DNA of 10,298 nucleotides, from contig JBBCJM010000222.1 in NCBI GenBank assembly GCA_037190175.1, positions 1-10,298 on the forward strand, read 5' to 3'. Of this stretch, positions 6,309-10,298 are shown in pieces. Source of the DNA: JBBCJM01 sp037190175 (GTDB taxonomy: Bacteria > Pseudomonadota > Alphaproteobacteria > Rhodobacterales > Rhodobacteraceae). The translations under genes were made by a program, and so were the position numbers. The notes under the pieces are model-generated. The model made no database searches, was not told the DNA's origin, and saw nothing but the letters and a program-made list of their open reading frames with translations. The first letter of the stretch is position 1. Each line of letters starts with the position of its first letter.

Positions 6309-6336
6309 GCCCCGGCAGCGATGCCGGGGCTTTTTT
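6309..6336 (+). terminator. Intrinsic terminator of pnp
   Basis: A 9-bp perfect stem, GCCCCGGCA (6309-6317) with TGCCGGGGC (6322-6330), capped by the stable GNRA tetraloop GCGA and followed by six Ts (6331-6336). It starts 26 bp past the pnp stop. It should isolate pnp from fic, which then needs its own promoter. Confidence 0.95.
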
Positions 6337-6396
6337 GACGACCGGATGGGCCGGCATCCCGTTGCCAACGCCGCTTGGCGTCGGTTCACGGTCGGC

Positions 6397-6419
6397 AAAT
6401 CCCGTTGACAACGGGATTT
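6397..6419. promoter_or_regulatory. Perfect 23-bp palindrome in the repeat array
   Basis: Eleven bases on each side of A6408 are exact complements; the core is CCCGTTGACAACGGG, extended by AAAT on the left and ATTT on the right (overlapping one base of the listed core on neither side). It lies at the offset-0 site of unit 2 and is the most symmetric member of the array, so it is the best candidate for a high-affinity protein site or the ancestral operator. It would also form a cruciform or an RNA hairpin, but there is no T-run to make it a terminator. Confidence 0.7.
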
Positions 6420-6571
6420 AGCCAGAAACCGTTGTCAACTGGATCTGACACCTGCCTGCCGTCGTCAAGGCAGGTTGACAACCGGATTTGGCTATTTTCC
6501 GTTGCCAAGGCCGCTTGACGACGGTCCACCGTCGCCAACCCGGCTTGACAACCGAATCGGCAGCAATCCCG

Positions 6572-6600
6572 TTGTCAACGCCATTTGACCTCGCTACTCT
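6572..6600 (+). promoter_or_regulatory. Candidate fic promoter inside the repeat array
   Basis: TTGTCA (6572-6577) and TACTCT (6595-6600) are separated by exactly 17 bp. The start point would be near 6607, about 31 nt before the fic ATG. The -35 is part of the repeat palindrome GTTGTCAAC (6571-6579), and the next repeat sites (centres 6588, 6605, 6618) lie over the spacer, start point and leader. Any protein reading the array should therefore control this promoter. The other units lack a comparable -10 at this place. Prediction only. Confidence 0.42.
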
Positions 6601-6637
6601 GCCGTCAAATCCCGTAGGCAACGGAATCGTCCCGAAA

Positions 6638-7771
6638 ATGGTCGCCAACCTGCTCGACTTCACCGGCGCGGTTCACTACCACACCGGGCAGTTCCCCCCG
6701 GCGCGGCTGGATACCGAGGCGATCCTGCCGGTGCTGGAGGATGCCGCCGCCTCGCTGGGGCGCTATGACGCCAAGATGTCCGGCATGATCAACAGCGGCC
6801 TCCTGCTGTCGCCGCTGCGGCGGCAGGATGCGCTGGCCTCCTCGCGGATGGAGAACACCATCTCGACCATCGAGGACATCTATCGGCTGGAGGCCGAGGA
6901 CGACGCCGCCACCCCCGACCCCTATCGCGAGGCGCGCAACGACGATGTGGAGACCTATCTCTATTCCCGCGCCATGCGGATGGCGCAGGAGGCGATCTCG
7001 GACGGGCAGCCGATCAGCGAACACCTGATCCGCTCGATCCATCAGGTGCTGCTGTCCTTCGGCCGGGGCGCACGGAAGCGGCCGGGCAGCTACAAGGTGG
7101 AACAGAACTACATCGGCGACGACCGGCGGCGGATCGTGCGCTATGTGCCGATCGCGCCCGACCATCTGGGCCCGGCCATGGCGGCGCTGGTCGCCTATAT
7201 GCGCGAGGGGTCCCACCGCCCCCTGCTGCGCACCGCCATCGCCCATGTGGAGTTCGAGGCGCTGCACCCGTTCGAGGACGGCAACGGCCGGATCGGGCGG
7301 ATGCTGATCACCCTGATGCTGTGGAAGCTGGGGGTGCTCAGCCAGCCGCATTTCTTCGTCTCGGGCTATTTCGAGCAGCACAAGGACGAATATGTCGAAC
7401 GGATGCGACAGGTCTCGGCCAGCGGCGACTGGACCGGCTGGGTGGTGTTCTTCCTGAACGGGTTGCACGAGCAGGCGCGGGTCAACATCGCCACCGCGGA
7501 CGCCATCGCCGGGCTCTACGGCCGGATGCGCGAGGCGTTCCGCGCCACGCTGAACTCCTCCTACCACGACCAGATGCTGGATGCGGTCTTCGCCACGCCG
7601 GTGTTCTACAGCGACCGGCTGATCGCCCGCACCGGCATCCCGGCCACCACCGCCCGGGTGCTGTCGCGCCGGCTGGTGGAGGCCGGGCTGCTGCGGACGG
7701 TCTCGCCCGCCTCGGGCCGGCGCGCGGCGCTCTATGCCTTCGACCCGCTTCTGCAACTGCTGGAGGTATGA
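6638..7771 (+). CDS. fic: Fic-domain AMP-transferase with inhibitory helix and C-terminal winged helix
   Basis: 377-aa Fic protein expected to transfer AMP (or a related moiety) from a nucleotide to a target hydroxyl. The N-terminal Fic_N-like part has AVHYHTGQFPP and DAKMSGMINSGLLLSPLRRQDALASS; Ser68-x3-Glu72-Asn73 is the inhibitory (S/T)xxxE(G/N) motif located N-terminal to the core, which defines class II Fic proteins. The core HPFEDGNGRIGR (His210 to Arg221) is intact, so activity is expected once inhibition is relieved. The last ~55 residues (FYSDRLIARTGIPATTARVLSRRLVEAGLLRTV... to the end) look like a winged helix-turn-helix. The start at 6638 gives MVANLLDFTGAVHYH; the frame is open back to 6488 but those codons are repeat DNA. 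The Shine-Dalgarno is weak (GGAA about 11 nt upstream). The target protein is unknown. It precedes lhgO by 57 bp. Confidence 0.93.
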   Translation: MVANLLDFTGAVHYHTGQFPPARLDTEAILPVLEDAAASLGRYDAKMSGMINSGLLLSPLRRQDALASSRMENTISTIEDIYRLEAEDDAATPDPYREARNDDVETYLYSRAMRMAQEAISDGQPISEHLIRSIHQVLLSFGRGARKRPGSYKVEQNYIGDDRRRIVRYVPIAPDHLGPAMAALVAYMREGSHRPLLRTAIAHVEFEALHPFEDGNGRIGRMLITLMLWKLGVLSQPHFFVSGYFEQHKDEYVERMRQVSASGDWTGWVVFFLNGLHEQARVNIATADAIAGLYGRMREAFRATLNSSYHDQMLDAVFATPVFYSDRLIARTGIPATTARVLSRRLVEAGLLRTVSPASGRRAALYAFDPLLQLLEV

Positions 7772-7828
7772 GCCCCCTTCCCCCCGCCGCCCCGCCCGGG
7801 CATACCGGGGCGACAGGAGGCGGCCGGG

Positions 7829-9025
7829 ATGATCCATGATTTCTGCGTGATCGGCGCCGGCATCGTGGGGCTGGCCACTGCCCATGCCCTGCTGGACCGC
7901 CGCCCCGGCGCCAGCCTGGTCATGCTGGAGAAGGAGCCCGAGCTGGGCCGCCACCAGACCGGCCACAACTCGGGCGTGATCCATTCCGGCATCTACTACG
8001 CCCCCGGCAGCCTGAAGGCCCGGCTCTGCCGCGAGGGCGCGGCGCGGACCAAGGCGTTCTGCACCGCGCATTCCATCCCCTTCGAGCCGCGCGGCAAGCT
8101 GATCGTGGCGACGCGGGCCGAGGAACTGCCCCGGCTGGCGGCGCTGGAGGCGCGGGCGGCCGAGAACGGGATCGAGGTGGAGCGGCTGGACGGCCCCGGG
8201 ATCGCCGCGCGCGAACCCGCGATCACCGGGCTGGCCGCGCTCATGGTCCCGGCGGCGGCCATCGTGGACTACCGCGCCGTGATGGCGGCGCTGGCGGCGG
8301 AGAACGCGCGGCGGGGGGCGGAACTGCGGCTGTCCTCCCCGCCCCGCGCGATCCGCGAGAAGGGCGACCATGTGGAGGTTCAGACCGACGCCGGCCCGAT
8401 CCGCGCCCGCAAGCTGGTGGCCTGCGCCGGCTTGCAGTCCGACCGGCTGGCGCGGATGGCGGGGCTGCGGATCCGCCACCGCATCGTGCCCTTCCGCGGC
8501 GAATACTGGCGGCTGGCCCCGCACCTGAACGCCATCTGCCACGCGATGATCTACCCGGTGCCCGACCCCGCGCTGCCCTTCCTGGGCGTGCACCTGACCC
8601 CGATGATCGACGGCTCGGTCAGCGTGGGGCCGAACGCGGTGCTGGGGCTGGCGCGCGAGGGCTATGCCAAGGGCGCGGCCAGCTTGCGCGACATCGCCGA
8701 CATGGCCGCCTTCCCCGGCTTCTGGCTGGGGCTGGCGCGGCACCTGCGGGCGGGGGCCGCCGAACTGCGCAACTCGCTGTCCAAGCGGCATTACCTGGAG
8801 CTGTGCCGCCGCTATTGCCCCTCGCTGCGGCTGGAGGACCTGCGGCCGATGCAGGCGGGGATCCGCGCCCAGGCGGTGCTGGCCGACGGCACCATGCTGC
8901 ACGACTTCCTGTTCCTGGACAGCCCGCGGATGCTGCATGTCTGCAACGCGCCTTCGCCGGCCGCCACCTCGGCGCTGCCCATCGGCGAGATGATCGCCGA
9001 CCGCCTGCTGGGATCGGCGGGATGA
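7829..9025 (+). CDS. lhgO: L-2-hydroxyglutarate oxidase/dehydrogenase (LhgO)
   Basis: 398-aa FAD-dependent oxidoreductase of the DAO superfamily that oxidises L-2-hydroxyglutarate to 2-oxoglutarate; in E. coli the electrons enter the membrane quinone pool. The dinucleotide-binding loop is IGAGIVGLA (Gly9, Gly11, Gly14), followed by LEKE (acidic end of strand 2). The family signature GHNSGVIHSGIYY spans residues 45-57, and the C terminus has MQAGIRAQAV, DFLFLDSPRMLHVCNAPSPAATSALPIGE, typical of LhgO rather than glycerol-3-phosphate dehydrogenase or D-amino acid oxidases. Length fits. AGGAGG (7815-7820) lies 8 nt before the ATG. The stop overlaps the next start (ATGA), so it is co-translated with the MFS gene. 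The product clears a toxic by-product of 2-oxoglutarate reduction or feeds glutarate catabolism; no glutarate hydroxylase is in view. Confidence 0.93.
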   Translation: MIHDFCVIGAGIVGLATAHALLDRRPGASLVMLEKEPELGRHQTGHNSGVIHSGIYYAPGSLKARLCREGAARTKAFCTAHSIPFEPRGKLIVATRAEELPRLAALEARAAENGIEVERLDGPGIAAREPAITGLAALMVPAAAIVDYRAVMAALAAENARRGAELRLSSPPRAIREKGDHVEVQTDAGPIRARKLVACAGLQSDRLARMAGLRIRHRIVPFRGEYWRLAPHLNAICHAMIYPVPDPALPFLGVHLTPMIDGSVSVGPNAVLGLAREGYAKGAASLRDIADMAAFPGFWLGLARHLRAGAAELRNSLSKRHYLELCRRYCPSLRLEDLRPMQAGIRAQAVLADGTMLHDFLFLDSPRMLHVCNAPSPAATSALPIGEMIADRLLGSAG

Positions 9026-10298
9026 GCGGCGAGGGCCGCTCGCCGCTGTCGCTGATCCTCGTCGTCGGCATCCCGATCTTCCTCGCGCTTTCCAACCAGA
9101 CCATGGTCGCGGTGGCGCTGCCGGCCATCGGGGCCGACCTGGGCGAGTTGCAGTACCTGCCCTGGCTGATCACCGGCTACATGCTGGCGGTGACCGTCGC
9201 CGGGCCGGTCTATGGCGTCCTGGGCGACAGTTTCGGCCGGGTGCGGATACTGCAGATGGCGCTGGGCATCTATGTGCTGGGCTCGGCGATGGCGATGCTG
9301 GCGGGCGACCTGCGGATGCTGGCGCTGGCGCGGCTGATCCAGGGCTTCGGCGGCGGCGGGCTGATGGCGCTGCCGCAGGCGATGATCGGGCAACTGGTCG
9401 CGCCCCGCCAGCAGGGCCGGGCGCAGGGCTATGTCGCCACCATCTCCACCATCGCCTCGACCGGAGGGCCGGCGCTGGCGGGGCTGCTGCTGGTCAGCTT
9501 CGGCTGGCGCAGCCTGTTCGCCGCCTTCATCCCCATCGCGCTGCTGGCGATGGCGGTCCTGGCCCGGCAGGACCTGCCGCCCGCCGAGCGGCGCCCGATC
9601 CGCTTCGACCTGCGGGGGTTCCTGTGGCTCATCGTCTTCGTGCTGGCCGCGACGCTGGGGATCGAGGCGCTGCGGCTGCCCGATGGCGGGGCGATGGCCG
9701 CGGCGGCGGGGCTGGCCGGGGCCGGGGCGCTCTGGGCGCTGGTGCGCTCGCAGCGCCGGGGGACGGATCCGCTGTTCCCGCCGCGGCTGCTGGCCGAGGC
9801 GCGGGTGGCGCGGGCCGGGGCGATGATCCTGTTCCACGGCGCGACGCTGGTCTCGCTGATGACGGTGCTGCCGCTGTTTCAGGTGATCCAGCGGGGCGAC
9901 GGCACGCTGGAGGTGGCCTTCGCGCTGCTGACCCTGACCCTGGCGCTGGGGATCGGCGGGATCCTGACCGGCAACCTGATCTCGGTCACCGGGCGCACGG
10001 TGCTGTTCCCCCTGCTGGGCCTGCCGCTGGCGGCGGCGGGGATCGTGGCGCTGGGGCTGGCGGGCGACGCGCTGCCGGGCTGGGGGCTGGTGGCGGTCTA
10101 TGCCGCCATCGGGCTGGGGATCGGAAGCGTGATGCCGGTCTCGCACACCACGGTCCAGCGCAGCGCGCCCGAGGACCTGCGCGGGCGCGCCTCGGGCGCG
10201 GTGACCTTCTTCCGCTCCATCGGCGGAGTGCTGGGGACGGCCGCGGTCTCGGCGGTGCTGTTCGGGTTGGCGCCGGCCGAGGGCGGCCCGGGCGCCGC
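9022..10298 (+). CDS. MFS transporter, DHA2/EmrB-QacA-like, 3' end cut by window edge
   Basis: 425 codons are visible with no stop before the edge. Multi-pass inner-membrane protein of the major facilitator superfamily. SLILVVGIPIFLALSNQTMVAVALPAI forms the first membrane helix with the 'NQTMVAVALP' pattern of drug:H+ antiporters. Motif A is GVLGDSFGRVR, then ARLIQGFGGGGLMALP, and a motif-C-like STGGPALAGLLL with FGWRSLFAAFIPIALL. The second half contains further hydrophobic spans, SVMPVSHTTVQRSAPEDLRGRASG and TFFRSIGGVLG, typical of DHA2 exporters. ATG at 9022 shares four bases with the lhgO stop. Drug or metabolite export is expected from the family; coupling to lhgO hints at an organic-acid substrate, but nothing in the sequence identifies it. 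Confidence 0.9.
   Translation, partial: MSGEGRSPLSLILVVGIPIFLALSNQTMVAVALPAIGADLGELQYLPWLITGYMLAVTVAGPVYGVLGDSFGRVRILQMALGIYVLGSAMAMLAGDLRMLALARLIQGFGGGGLMALPQAMIGQLVAPRQQGRAQGYVATISTIASTGGPALAGLLLVSFGWRSLFAAFIPIALLAMAVLARQDLPPAERRPIRFDLRGFLWLIVFVLAATLGIEALRLPDGGAMAAAAGLAGAGALWALVRSQRRGTDPLFPPRLLAEARVARAGAMILFHGATLVSLMTVLPLFQVIQRGDGTLEVAFALLTLTLALGIGGILTGNLISVTGRTVLFPLLGLPLAAAGIVALGLAGDALPGWGLVAVYAAIGLGIGSVMPVSHTTVQRSAPEDLRGRASGAVTFFRSIGGVLGTAAVSAVLFGLAPAEGGPGA

Larger units (their letters stand above)
6335..6650. repeat. Degenerate 70-bp tandem repeat array of TTGNCAA-type palindromes upstream of fic
   Basis: Fills the non-coding space between the pnp terminator and fic. Aligned units run 6338-6407, 6408-6477, 6478-6547 and 6548-6617, with a partial fifth from 6618 to about 6650; none needs an indel. 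Units 2 and 3 agree at 44 of 70 positions, and units 3 and 4 at 42 of 70, counted by eye. In each unit GTTGNCAAC-like elements recur at offsets 0, 27, 40 and 57, for example centres 6365/6435/6505/6575/6645, 6408/6478/6548/6618, 6465/6535/6605 and 6518/6588. Conserved blocks are ACAACCGGAT, CCGTTGNCAAC, CTTGACG and GTCGNCAA. The bases between differ freely, so the motif positions rather than the filler appear to be kept. No coding potential, CRISPR spacing or transposon ends are seen. A multi-site operator is the favoured reading. Confidence 0.8.

Noticed and set aside
3916..6411. 831-codon minus-strand open frame opposite pnp
   Set aside because: Composition is dominated by His, Gln, Arg and Leu without domain structure, and it lies entirely over the highly conserved pnp gene, its leader and terminator. 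Its length results from few stops in GC-rich DNA.
6488..6637. N-terminal 50-codon extension of fic from the ATG at 6488
   Set aside because: These codons are the 70-bp repeat DNA, the predicted peptide is unlike Fic N termini, and the promoter candidate lies downstream of this ATG.
6335..6650. Repeat array considered as a CRISPR array
   Set aside because: Repeats are only about 60 % alike, there are no conserved repeats with unique spacers of fixed length, and no cas genes are nearby.
7795..7809. CCCGG/CCGGG hairpin between fic and lhgO considered as a terminator
   Set aside because: The stem is only 5 bp with no T-run, and a 57-bp gap with a strong Shine-Dalgarno for lhgO suits readthrough.
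6605..8938. 777-codon minus-strand open frame opposite fic and lhgO
   Set aside because: It crosses the two well-identified plus-strand genes and their intergenic gap, with no family resemblance.
8812..10146. 444-codon minus-strand open frame opposite the MFS gene
   Set aside because: Gln/Arg/His-rich low-complexity translation; the opposite strand encodes clear membrane helices and MFS motifs and continues from lhgO by an ATGA overlap.

Overview
The window is about 10.3 kb of very GC-rich DNA. Codons are strongly G/C-ending, genes are tightly packed, and long open antisense shadows occur, as expected of an alphaproteobacterium. The gene content (a cytoplasmic-type Ggt paralogue, an RsbV/RsbW-like pair, a ParD/ParE module whose antitoxin begins MATMNISLPE, PNPase, Fic, LhgO) fits the Rhodobacteraceae/Paracoccaceae (Paracoccus- or Rhodobacter-like). 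That placement is an inference from composition and families, not from a marker gene.

Left half (1-3855), all on the minus strand. Read in the direction of transcription it holds: a YdeI/OmpD-associated-family protein (3855-3277); a ParD antitoxin and ParE toxin that overlap at a TTGA junction (3233-2704) behind a palindromic operator; a STAS anti-anti-sigma factor and a GHKL ATP-binding anti-sigma-type kinase that overlap by 11 nt (2558-1802); and a gamma-glutamyltransferase-family amidohydrolase that runs off the left edge just before its C terminus (1547-1). The -10 candidates of three of these units resemble each other (TAGCCT, TAGCCT, GAGCCT).

Right half (3856-10298), all on the plus strand. 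A 285-bp divergent gap carries two stem-loops just ahead of pnp, which encodes a complete 713-aa polynucleotide phosphorylase ending in a textbook intrinsic terminator. Next comes about 315 bp of non-coding DNA consisting of a degenerate 70-bp tandem repeat. Each unit holds four TTGNCAA-type mini-palindromes at fixed offsets, and one site has expanded into a perfect 23-bp palindrome. The array ends inside the first codons of a Fic AMP-transferase that has a full HPFxDGNGRxxR core, an N-terminal inhibitory SxxxEN motif and a C-terminal winged helix. Then follow lhgO (L-2-hydroxyglutarate oxidase) and, overlapping it by 4 nt, an MFS transporter cut by the right edge.

The most notable signal is the repeat array in front of fic. 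A plausible fic promoter (TTGTCA-N17-TACTCT) lies inside it, with its -35 in one of the repeated palindromes. The Fic protein has its own DNA-binding-like C terminus. Together these suggest a self-regulated Fic module with an unusually large multi-site operator. This is a hypothesis from sequence only. The ParD operator uses the same TTGNCAA heptamer in a different arrangement.
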